Source: Lindgomyces ingoldianus
Taxonomy: Eukaryota; Ascomycota; Dothideomycetes; Pleosporales; Lindgomycetaceae
Reading direction: 5' to 3'
DNA length: 64,000 bases
Assembly (NCBI RefSeq): GCF_010093535.1
Contig: NW_022985177.1
Span: 724,857 to 788,856 of the forward strand
The notes below the pieces were generated by a model. It was not told the origin of the DNA and made no database searches. It saw nothing but the letters and a program-made list of their open reading frames with translations. Positions 35,122 to 44,999 of this stretch are shown piece after piece. Position 1 is the stretch's first letter, and every line of letters starts with the position of its first letter. Position numbers and translations under genes: made by a program.

Positions 35122-35963
35122 GTTACTAAAAAACTAAAGACACTTAGTAAAACTATATACTAGAAGATTCTTAAAAAGCTTAAGTAAGTATAGTATAAAA
35201 AAGTAAAAGCTATACTACTTAAAAAAGGCTATGTAATTCTAGATAGAGTCTTTTTTACTCTAAAAGCTATTAAAGAATTAAATAAACTAGCATTTTTAAA
35301 AAAGCATTATTACTACACTTATTAACCTAGCACTTTTAGTAAAACTAAAGATGCATGTAACTATAAATTTTAACACTTACTTACTTTTTATAAGCATAAT
35401 TCTAGATAATAAAAGTGCTACACACTTATTAATTAGTATAAAGCTGCTTATACCTAAGTTATTTAAAAAAGTTTAAAGTTTATATATAGTAGAAGTAGGC
35501 ACTTGGTTCCTAATTTAGAGAATAGAAACTAGAAAGCTTAAAAAAGTGTTAAAAAAGCATAAAAAAAGCGCACAGAAGATCTTACACTATAAAAAGTAGT
35601 TATGGTAGAAGGATTTTACATTAATATTATCTTAGAAGCTTATTTAAGAGAAAAAAGACTATAGTATTTAAAACTTAACTGTATACTGCGCATAAACACA
35701 CTTCTATAAAGATAGAGGTAACAAAGTAATCTTCTAGAAAGAAGCCTCTAAGATTATTAAAATTCTTAATAAGTAAAGTTAGATTTATAATGTAGAAGAA
35801 GCTTTTAAGCTTTTACCTTAAAGGTTAGATAAGTAGTAAAGTAATATACTAATTTAAAAGCTCTAAAAGTGTAAGCTTAAAAGTATAGAAACTAAAAAGC
35901 TTATTAAAACTTAGGTTAGCTAGCTAGAGAATCAGCACTTAAAGGTAGAAGTAACTACATAGG

Positions 35964-36125
35964 TGTCGCGTAAGAGAGCACATGGTCCTGGTGTCGCACC
36001 TGTGTTTCGGACGAGCAGCCTGAGACACTTGGCGCTAGAGCTCCCACTACATAGGCAGGCTCCCTATGAGCCTCTTATAGTTAATAGACTTGCTTCTCAT
36101 TGCTCCCTGATCAGCGGTTGCGACA
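35964..36125 (+). repeat. 162-bp LTR-like insertion with TGTCGC ends
   Basis: TGTCGCGTAAGAG...GGTTGCGACA: 6-bp inverted ends TGTCGC/GCGACA and the perfect TSD atagg (35959-35963 and 36126-36130). GC-rich against its surroundings. Its ends resemble the 77-bp elements at 38387 and 39326. It could be a solo LTR of a small retrotransposon. Confidence 0.85.
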
Positions 36126-36809
36126 ATAGGTAATAAGTATAACTAGTAAGTTACTAAGGATTTGCATAGTTTCTAATAAATATATAGCACTTATTACTCT
36201 AGAGCTAACTCTTAAGCTAGAGCTTATAGATAGCTCTATAACACGCCTTATATAAAGTAGGCATAAGCATACTAATAATTTTTAAAAAGTGCACTTAACT
36301 AAAGAAGTAGATATACTAAGCTTATTAAGTTAAATAGCTAACTTACTAGTTAAAAAAATATTTTTAATAAATTTAGTTAAAGCAGGTAAGGCACTCTTTA
36401 AGCATGCATATAATAAAAAGAGCTAAGGACTAGCTCTATATATAAGCTAAAGAATATAGAGGCAAGATCCTAATAACTTAGGTAAGCCTAGGGGTGCAGG
36501 AAGCAGAGGTATATATATAATAGTTTTTAAAAAAAGTAGTAGATATATTACTCTAGTTAATCTAAAGCACTTTTAAATAACCCTTTTTAAAGCATTAATT
36601 ACTTATAATAATAAAGTGCTTAAAATGCTTTATGTAGTGTTTTTTATAGCTGCTTTTTTAGGTAGCCTTAACTAAAAGCTTATAAGCTTTTAAAAAAAAA
36701 CTTTTAAAATAAAAAGATTTATATAAACACTTATATAAATTTTTTTTTAAGATTATAGTATAAAAAGTAATAGCTACTTTACTTAAAAAAGGTACTTAAA
36801 AAAATTATA

Positions 36810-37909
36810 ACGTACTTCACAGGCAAGTTGCTTACACACCTAAGTTGCTTACTTTTACTAAGACCCTACTAAACTACCCTTTTTACACTAATGCATTCCC
36901 TACAACACTACTTAGACGCGCTAAAAGAACATTAGATACAGCTTATGCTCTAAGCTTTTAAATAAGATATAAAACTTTTAAAGAAACATGCTACAGCTAT
37001 GTGCAGGGTCCTATAAAAGATAATAAATAACTATAGCGCTAGATAACCTTTATAAGCTAATTCTACAGCTAAATTATAGAGGCTAGGCAATAAAAAGAAG
37101 CAGGTAATTATTAAGACTATACTTAAGCTATATGCGTAAGGAATTTCCTCTTAAATAGCATTTATAGCTAATATAGCTAATTCTTTGCGCGCTAAGCATA
37201 ATCTAGGCTATGTTTACATAAACTAGCCTAGTACATTTATAAAGTGTTATTTAGAGCTTAAAATAAAGTTTTAAGCGTAAGTATAGTTAAGAGATATTTA
37301 GCTAATTATAAAGCCTGTCTTACTAAAGTTGTACATGTTATTATCCTAGATGCTATACTTAGCTTTAATATTCTTTACAAGGCTAAACCTGCTCTAAATT
37401 ACCCTAGGACTCTTATAGAGAGCTCTTTTATAGTTATACTTACACTTAAATATTACTTTAAGCTCTAAATAACGCTTTACAAATGTACTAGGCTAGTTTA
37501 TGTAAACATAGCCTAGATTACGCTTAGCGCACAAAGAATTAGCTATATTATCTATAAATGCTATCTAAGGGGAAATTCCTTGCGCAAATAGCTTAAGTAT
37601 AGTCTTAATAATTACCTGCTTCTTTTTATTACCTAGCCTTTATAATTTAGCTATAGAATTAGCTTATAAAAGTTGTCTAGCGCTGTAGTTATTTGTTGTC
37701 TTTTATAAAACTCTGTATATAGCTGCAGCATGTTTCTTTAAGAGTTTTATGTTTTATTTAAAAGCTTAGAGTGTAAGCTATATCTAACATTCTTTTAGCA
37801 CGTCTAAGTAGTGTTGTGGGGAATGCATTAGTGTAGAAAGAGTAGTTTAGTAGGGTCTTAGTAAAAGTAAGCAACTTAGGTGTGTAAGCAACTTGCCTGT
37901 AAAGTACGT
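36810..37909. mobile_element. Pogo-2 foldback (inverted duplication of the 5' half)
   Basis: 1100 bp flanked by TA (36808-36809, 37910-37911). Both arms begin with the Pogo-2 5' end (ACGTACTT...GGCAAGTTGC) and run inward as inverted copies: left arm to about 37290, right arm from about 37330. The right arm extends further into the transposase. The transposase 3' half and DDE core are absent. It would form a long hairpin. Confidence 0.85.
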
Positions 37910-38386
37910 TATAAACTAAAGTAATATCTAAGCTACTTTTACTAAAGTAAGTATTTACATATAAATTTAACTAGAATAAGTATTTTACTAAATGTAAAGC
38001 TTATATTTATGTACATAGTAATCTCTAACATAAGGACTTACTTTAGTTAACTAATGCTGCTACTCTTATAGCTAGATTTTTTTTAAATAGTAATTATAAT
38101 AGCAGCTTAATTTAACCTAAAGATTAAGTAATATAATATTATAAGCATGTTTTTAAACACGCACTATAAAAGTAAGCTAGAAGTAACATGTAAGCTTCTA
38201 AAAGGCTTTATAAAGCCTAGCATATACATTAAGCTTTTTTAAGCTTTATATAAACTATGTAACTTACTAATCTTATAGTACTAGAAGCTTTTTAAAAGCT
38301 TAAGCTTATCTTATTTAAAAAGAAACTATGCTTATTTTTTTTTAACTATAATTACTATATCTTACTTTTCTTTTATATAAACAACA

Positions 38387-38817
38387 TGTCGCGTTGTTAG
38401 ATTGAAGCACTGTTTCTAGGCTTCCTGAGATGAATGATGGGTTTGGAAAAATGTATGGGATGATGATTGATTGTGTTGATTTATCGATCCTTTTTCTGCT
38501 CTACTCGTGTTGCTCGGCTTTTGTTTTTCCGATCCGAGTCCCTCGCGCACTAGCCCTATGCGCGACCAGCTTGCAACATGCTGCAATTTGCTGCAATTTG
38601 CTGCAACATGCTGCAAAATGCTGCAAAATGCTGCAACATGCAGCAATTTGCAGCAACATACTGTTCGAGCTTATTGCTCGTACTATGTAGCAGCTTTCGT
38701 CAAACGTTCCTCCTGTCTTGACAGTAGGTGCGCATATCTGACACGCGTACAGCTATCCGTCTGTATATATCCTTCTGCTGTGCTAGCTAGGAGGTTAACC
38801 TTTTAGCAAACGCAACA
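38387..38817 (+). repeat. 77-bp mini-LTR-like element, copy 1 (split by a Copia-1 solo LTR)
   Basis: Own sequence 38387-38394 plus 38749-38817 (77 bp), TGTCGCGTACAGC...CGCAACA. Flanked by the perfect TSD caaca (38382-38386 and 38818-38822), lying immediately after the YxDD codons of element J. A TGTATATATCC box is internal. A second copy with its own TSD is at 39326. Confidence 0.87.
38395..38743 (-). repeat. Copia-1 solo LTR inside the 77-bp element
   Basis: 349 bp in reverse orientation (first bases TGTTAGATTG, end TCTGACA), with about nine 10-bp units. Perfect TSD cgcgt (38390-38394 and 38744-38748). Confidence 0.92.
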
Positions 38818-39325
38818 CAACATACTTTATATTTATTACAATAATAATAAGTTAAAAGCTTACTAATTAATTAATATAATTAAAAACATATATAAGCTAA
38901 AAGATTAAAAGCTATGTAAATAGTTTCTAAAAATAAAAATAATTAAAAATAAAAAAGCTAGAATAATTTAGCTAGTATACAACATATATATTAAAAAAGA
39001 AGTAAAGAAGTTTAACTTTATAAAAAGTGCGTGTTTTTTAGAGACTTTTTTACTATTAAAAAAGCTTATAAGTAACTAAGGATTAGTATTAAAGTATAAA
39101 ATTAAAAAATACTAAAAGCATGTAGAATTAACACTCTACACTATAATTATAGTGTGCCTTAATGTAGTGTTTGTAGCATTCTAGCTCTTCTACTACTTAA
39201 TAAATTTAGAAAAGCAGCACTTCTAGGCAGTAAACTAAGTAATTATGTACTTATACTATATAAGGCATATAGGCATATAGTATAAAGCACTAAAAGGCGT
39301 GTAACTTATTATATATAAAAATATA

Positions 39326-39402
39326 TGTCGCATACAGCTATCTGTCTATATATATCCTTCTGCTGTGCTAGCTAGAAGGTTGAACTTTTAGCAAACGCAA
39401 CA
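39326..39402 (+). repeat. 77-bp mini-LTR-like element, copy 2
   Basis: TGTCGCATACAGC...CGCAACA, 77 bp, matching copy 1 with a handful of C/T and G/A differences. Flanked by the perfect TSD atata (39321-39325 and 39403-39407). In AT-rich DNA a 5-bp match is weaker evidence than for copy 1, but the position agrees exactly with the element ends. Confidence 0.85.
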
Positions 39403-39436
39403 ATATATCTTTTACTAATTATATAAAAACTAGATA

Positions 39437-41749
39437 ACGTACTTTATAGGCAAGTTGCTTACACACCTAAGTTGCTTACTTTTGCTAAGACCCTACTACA
39501 CTACTCTTTCTACACTAATGCATTCCTAACAACACTACTTAAACGTGTTAAAGGAACGTTAGATGCAGCTTACACTTTAAGCTTTTAAATAAGACGCAAC
39601 ACTTTCTAACTAACGCGCTACAGCTATCTATAGAGTCTCTTAAAAGATAATAAGCAACTAACGCGCTAGACAACCTTTCTAAGCTAATTGTACAGCTAAC
39701 TTATAGAAGCTAGACAATAATAAAAAAGTAGGTAATTATTTAGCACATACTTAAGCTAGATGCGCAAGGATTTCCCCCCTAGCTAGCAGCTGTAGCTAAT
39801 ATAGCTAATTCTTTACACGCTAAGCATAATATAGGCTATATTAGCATAAACTAGCCTAATATGTTTGTTAAGTGTTACTTAGAGCTTAAAGTAAAGTTTA
39901 AGTGCAAGTACAACTATAAAAAAGCTCTTTATAAGGATTCTACAGTAATTTAAGGTTAGTTTACCTTTATAGAGAATATTAAAGCTAAGTATAGCATCTA
40001 GAATAACAACACATACAACTTTAACAAAACAAAGTTTATAATAGGCTAGATATCTACTAGAGCAGTTGTTACAGGTTTAGAGAGATAAGGACAGCTAAAA
40101 GCAGTCTAGCTAGGCATGTCAGATTGAAGCACTGTTTCTAGGCTTCCTGAGATGAATGATGGGTTTGGATATGATGTATGGGATGATTGATTGATTTTAT
40201 TGATTGTGTTGATTTATCGATCCTTTTTCTGCTCTACTCGTGTTGCTCGGCTTTTTGTTCTGCCGATCCGAGTCCCTCGCGCACTAGCCCTATGCGCGAC
40301 CAGGCTGCAAAATGCTGCAATTTGCTGCAACATGCTGTAAAATGCTGCAATTTGCTGCAACATGCTGCAAAATGCTGCAACATGCTGCAAAATGCTGCAA
40401 CATGCTGCAAAATGCTGCAAAATGCTGCAAAATGCTGCAAAATGCTGCAAAATGCTGCAATTTGCAGCAACATACTGTTCGAGCTTATTGCTTGTACTAT
40501 GTAGCAGCTTTCGTCAAACGTTCCTCCTGTCTTGACAGTAGGTGCGCATATCTAACAAGGCAACTAGGAGTAGACAACAGCTATCTAGGGCATTAATGCT
40601 AAAGAGTAGGCTATTTTGCTTTTTATTATCTTCTAGGGTAGCAACTACTTTTTAAACTAGTATAAAAAGAAAAATCTACTTTAGAATTAAGTTATTACAA
40701 TCTCTAAGCACAGCTAGACTACTAATTAGCTTAGTCTAGACTAGTTAAAGCACTTTAACGCGCATATAAAAAAGTGTACTATTAGCAGCTACTGTCTGCT
40801 AGTTATTAATAGCTATAAAAGCTATAACTTACTTTATTTCTAGTAATACTATAAAAATAATAAGATTATTACTATTTACATGCCTTCTTACTTATTACAC
40901 CTTCTATAGCTACTTAATGTAGGTTGTTTTGCTTCTTTAAAGAAAGTGTATAAGCGCTAAGCTAAAAACTTTATACGCAACTAGATTACTTATATTATAA
41001 AGATAAAGTTTCTACTATGCTTTAAAGCAGCCTATAATGCTGTAATTACTTCTAGTAATATTTAAAAACGGTTCTAAGGCACTAGATTAGTTCTTTTTAA
41101 TCTATAATAGGTTATAATAGGCCTTAATGTAAAGTTGCGCACTCTATTACTACTACTATCTATATATAATAAGCCCTAGTAGTTGTAAACCCTAAGCAAT
41201 ACTCTAGAACTTAGGTTATAATTAATACTTATAAAGATAAAGATTTAGAAGCATATAAATAGTTTACTAACTTCTATAGTTAAAGTATTTAAAAAGGTTT
41301 TAAAAGAGGCAGCAATAATTGCGTATAAGCTAGTGTTAGTATAACAGAAAATTACTAAGCTTTAAGTAGCTAATAAGGCTGCTATGTAACATAAATTATA
41401 TAAAAAAAAGCAAATTAAGGCAGAAAAGCCCTTAATAATTTAAGAAGGCCTACGCTTAACAGCTCTAAAGGAGTTTAAAGCGCGCAGTAATAGGAAGAAG
41501 GCAAAGAAGCAGGTGTAAGCTAAAGTAGGTAAGCTATCCTAAAGGCGCTGCAGACAGTGCAATTAGACTAGGCATAACGTGCAAATGTGTAAGCAAGAAG
41601 CAGAAGTAGTATCTAAATAATATTCTAGGCTGTACTGTACTATATAGTGCTAGAGCGGGTTGTTATGGGCCATAATAGAGTTTGTTAGGGTGGGGTCTTG
41701 GCAAAAGTAAGCGACTCAGGTGTGTAAGCAACTTGCCTATGAAGTACGT
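39437..41749 (+). mobile_element. Pogo-2, full-length Pogo/Fot1 transposon with a solo LTR inside
   Basis: 2313 bp including a 441-bp LTR and its 5-bp duplication (about 1.87 kb without them), flanked by TA (39435-39436, 41750-41751). Inverted ends ACGTACTT...GGCAAGTTGCTTACACACC. The transposase remnant runs left to right, ending in a Cys/His tail (CRQCS..RHNV near 41550-41590). Broken by stops. Confidence 0.9.
40117..40557 (-). repeat. Copia-1 solo LTR with the longest 10-bp array
   Basis: 441 bp, reverse orientation, perfect TSD aggca (40112-40116 and 40558-40562) inside Pogo-2. Seventeen consecutive 10-bp units (40301-40470) alternate GCTGCAAAAT, GCTGCAATTT and GCTGCAACAT. Confidence 0.93.
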
Positions 41750-42733
41750 TAATTGTTTTATAAATATATTATTTTACTTTTTAAAAGACTAATTTTATAG
41801 AAAGTAGCTTTTTAGCTAATAGTAACTATATTTATAATAAAAGCTAAGCTACTTACTTTAGTACATATTATAAAGAAATTACCAGCTTTAAAATGCTTCT
41901 TTAAAAAGCTTACTTTAGAGCTAGGTATACTATAGGAGATTTACTATAATAACTAGTAGACAATCTAGTTAGTAGTAGAGAAGAACGCCTAGATAACTAC
42001 CTGCCTGCGCTATATTAATATCTAAAACATGTAGCTGTAATAGAAGCATATAAAAGAATCTTTTAAAGTGCACTATATTAAAATAAGTAACATGCTAGTA
42101 AATAAACTTATAAAGTACTTACTAAAATAGTAATTTAAGTACTTTAAGCAGCTTTTTAACTTTAAAGACATATAAATAAGCTTTTAAAAAAAAGTATTAA
42201 TTATTAATAGTAAAGACATTTTTAAACTACTTAAAAATAAAAGTTTTATCTACTAATAAAAGCACTCTTCTATGCTATAAAGTTTAAGTAGGGATTTAGT
42301 ACATAAGATGTGTAGAAACATAGAACGCTTAAACTATAAAAAGATTAATAAGCTTATCTAAAAGCTTAAAAGAAATATTACTTTATTTTTTTTCTACCTT
42401 TTTTTTTCTACTATCTTTTTTTTAAGTAGAGCTTAAAAAACTAGCTAAAGCTAGAAAATAGCCTATAGACTATTAGTCTAATCTAAGGTATAATATATAA
42501 TCTCTCTAAAGAAGCTTACCTGCTTATTCTTTGCAACAAGAGCTGTAATAAAGCGCTGCGCATAGACAACAGTAATAGGGGGACTATAAATAGGTTAACA
42601 CTAGATTACCCTACACACTGCTATAGGGCTTATAGGGGCAGGTAGCTGTGCCTAGAGAAACAGCGCTAACAGCGTAAACTGCTAGTAGCAGAGTTCTAGC
42701 ACTCTCTACTAGAGCGCCCTGCAAGCGCACTCT

Positions 42734-42890
42734 TTATGCAGCCTAGGCAGGACTGCGCGCGGAGCGCACTAGGGGGAGGCCGGCGGGGAGTCAAGGCCGG
42801 AACGGGGAGCCGGCGGGGGGTGGTGGGTGCGGGCTTGCGGGTGGTAGACGCGGGCTTGTGGGCAGCGCAGAGTAGCAGCACGCAAGTAGG
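42734..42890. repeat. GC-rich G-run minisatellite-like island
   Basis: About 155 bp with repeated GGCGGGG, GCGGGCTT and GTGGG motifs, in a block otherwise around 30 percent GC. The units are degenerate (GCCGGCGGGG twice, GCGGGCTTG twice). No gene seen; the short open frames across it are not convincing. DNA at 42401-42733 is AT-rich and unassigned. Confidence 0.6.
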
Positions 42891-42921
42891 CAGCTCTTTT
42901 AGCTTTATTAAGCTACAGATG

Positions 42922-44255
42922 TACAGTCGCCTACCAAAAGTGATTAGCCACTTTAGCGAGAGGCCTAGGCTACCCTATAATGCTTTAATGTTAATTAATT
43001 ATAACTTAATTAAATTACTACCTTTTTTAATAGTTATAAAAGTAAATAAAACCTTGCGCAAAGAGCTATCTAAGTCTACTATTAATATAATATAGCAATT
43101 CCACCTCTACAGCGTAAGCGCTAGCAAAATTTTAAGTTATCTTAGCATTTCTAAGTTAACAGTTACATATAACATCTGCTAGCTGCGCAAGCAGCCCTAG
43201 CCTATCTATATAAAAGCCCTGTGTACAGGCTAGCCTCTAAAGCTTAACAAACGCGCTAAAAAGCATTTAATTTGCTAGGCAGTAAATAATCTTTTTACCA
43301 TGCTCTAAACTATTATAACACTGTCTAAGACCTACTGCTGCATATATGCTAGTACTATAAAAAGATACCTTGTAAAACATAAGTACTACACCTTTTATTT
43401 ACATTATAAGCCTTAGCTTTTAGCTATACATAAAGAAAAATAACTCTACTTTACTTAAATTTATTAATATAATAAGAGCAGTAATGTAGCTTGCGTAGCC
43501 TATTATAATAAAGTAACATTTAAAGTTAGCTTAGACACTAGACCTCTATATGTACGTTAGCAGCATAGAAAAGCGTATAAGAGTTAGTACCTAAAGCCTA
43601 CATTTAAGTCTAGAAGGACTATAGTCTCTATATTTAGTGTAATCTCTTTTAATTTTAAATTAAAGCTGTTTATTAACTAAAAAGGCAAGCAAAATAATGC
43701 TAGTAAATACTACTAGATTCTGCATAACATTAGCATCCTATTCTATAAGCAGCTTACAGAGAAACGCGGTATTAGCATATAGATGCAGGATAAAGCCTCT
43801 ATTTATACTGTAAAGGCTACCTAAAAGTATATAAACAACTATAGCATAATATAAATAAATTAGCTTTTATAAAGTTCTAATTTAAACCTAATTAAGAACC
43901 TTTAGTAGATTATAAAGCTCTATATTTTAAAGTAATAAGAATATATTACTACTTATAAGTAGATAGTAGATATTTTTAAAAAGATATAAGCAAAGATTAC
44001 ACTAGCTAATTATAGAAAGAGTATCCTAAGCTAGTTAAAGCGTATAAAGGAAGTTATCTAAAACAAAGGTAAGTTAACTTACTATTAATAAACTATAACG
44101 CTAAAAGATAGGCCTTAACATAGGCTTCTTATAGAAATAAAAATCTTTTAGTTTAAGTAGCAATTAGTTAAGTAACCTCTTTCCTAGATAGGCTAACTAT
44201 ACCCCTGCAGAGCTTGGATTGTTAAGTGGCTAATGACTTTTAGTAGGCTACTGTA
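42922..44255 (+). mobile_element. Tc1/mariner element H, full length
   Basis: 1334 bp including the TA at both ends. Inverted ends CAGTCGCCTACCAAAAGTGA and the reverse of TGACTTTTAGTAGGCTACTG, about 32 bp with few mismatches. One transposase-sized coding region lies inside. Confidence 0.9.
43045..44095 (+). pseudogene. Tc1-like transposase of element H, broken
   Basis: Remnant of a DDE transposase. The HTH region with a repeat of the ILSYLSISK type lies near 43120-43190, GRPRKL-like near 43230, the second catalytic Asp block MQDKASIYTVKATQKY near 43780-43830, and the SSNLNLIKNL-like block (normally SPDLNPIENL) near 43880-43910. Several in-frame stops. Confidence 0.8.
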
Positions 44256-44555
44256 CATTAGTAGAGATTATAAATAAGTTTAAAGTTATTCTTAAAGCTT
44301 TTAAAAGTAATAACTTACACATAGTATGTTAGTTAAACTTATAAAAAAGAAGCTTAAGAAGTAGAAGAATTTATTTACCTTTGTTATAGCAGTTACAGCG
44401 CGCATGTAAACTGCGCTGCCTAGGGAAATAAGCACTAGAATTACTAAGAACAACGTGTAATAAGCATAAACACAGAGTAAACACGTAGCGCTACTCTAAT
44501 AAGCTAAGTTAACGCTCTACGCAGGTAAACAGCTGCGCAGCTTACCTAGAGGGTG

Positions 44556-44755
44556 TGTCGCGAACACTAAGAGCCTTAGCTAGGGCTTAGAGCCTAGAAC
44601 GCGGCTTGGGATCTAGAGATAGTATGTTCTAAAGCTTAGTGTATATAAGGAGAGCTTTTAACTCTTCTAGATAGCAGAGTCACTTCATCTAATCTTCTAA
44701 ACAGCTACTGCTAGGCTATTTTATCCTTCACAGATAATGTAACATACTATAGAAA
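44556..44755 (+). repeat. candidate LTR, possibly the 5' LTR of Gypsy-2 element L
   Basis: Starts TGTCGCGAACACTAAGAGCC after a purine-rich AGAGGGTG. Contains a TATATAAGG box at about 44643 and a probable end near GTAACA (44755). No matching second copy or TSD was found, so boundaries are tentative. DNA at 44256-44555 is AT-rich and unassigned. Confidence 0.35.
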
Positions 44756-44999
44756 AATAACTAAATTTAGTAGTTATATAGCCTAATAATCTACTACATT
44801 ACAGGTTTACTAAGGTTACTAAAATTATACTACTCTTTTATTAGCTATAGTTTAAAAACACTTTAATTATTTATCTACTTATCTATTAAGAAGACTAGAA
44901 TACAGTACTAGGACAAAAGTCTCCTGACACGCAGGGGCCACCCCTACTAAAACGCGGAAACGCGAAACTTCTACTAATCACCCCACCACCTACAACTTT

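Larger units (their letters stand above)
35130..42200 (+). pseudogene. Copia-2 gag-pol of element J, broken
   Basis: After removing the insertions the Copia order is visible: gag and GAG-pre-integrase-like sequence (35130-35960; EDLTL and VMVEGFYINII near 35570-35630), an integrase-like part (36131-36800), reverse transcriptase starting right after the foldback at about 37912 (VFTYKFN..KYFTKCKA, then LPKGFIKPSIYIKL-like near 38200), Y-I-N-N near 38380, the connection domain (38823-39325) and RNase H (TTEAELLTL-like and DNLVSSREERLDNYL-like sequence at 41830-42200). Stops are abundant. Confidence 0.75.
34859..42400 (+). mobile_element. Copia-2 element J, heavily interrupted
   Basis: Plus-strand Copia element. 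Its own pieces are about 34859-34906, 35122-35963, 36131-36809, 37910-38386, 38823-39325, 39403-39436 and 41750-about 42400. It was hit by seven later insertions (K, a 162-bp element, a Pogo-2 foldback, two 77-bp elements, a Copia-1 solo LTR, a full Pogo-2), most with their own TSD. The 3' LTR was not located. Confidence 0.7.

Noticed and set aside
35964..36125. Possible tRNA or small RNA gene because of high GC
   Set aside because: No cloverleaf, and the perfect ends plus target duplication identify an insertion.
40301..40470. Regular short repeats that could suggest a CRISPR array
   Set aside because: The units are 10 bp with no unique spacers, lie inside a retrotransposon LTR with a target duplication, and the genome is eukaryotic.
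42696..43095. Two overlapping frames in the GC-rich island
   Set aside because: Both are driven by the G-rich repeat and run into the Tc1 inverted repeat; no domain.
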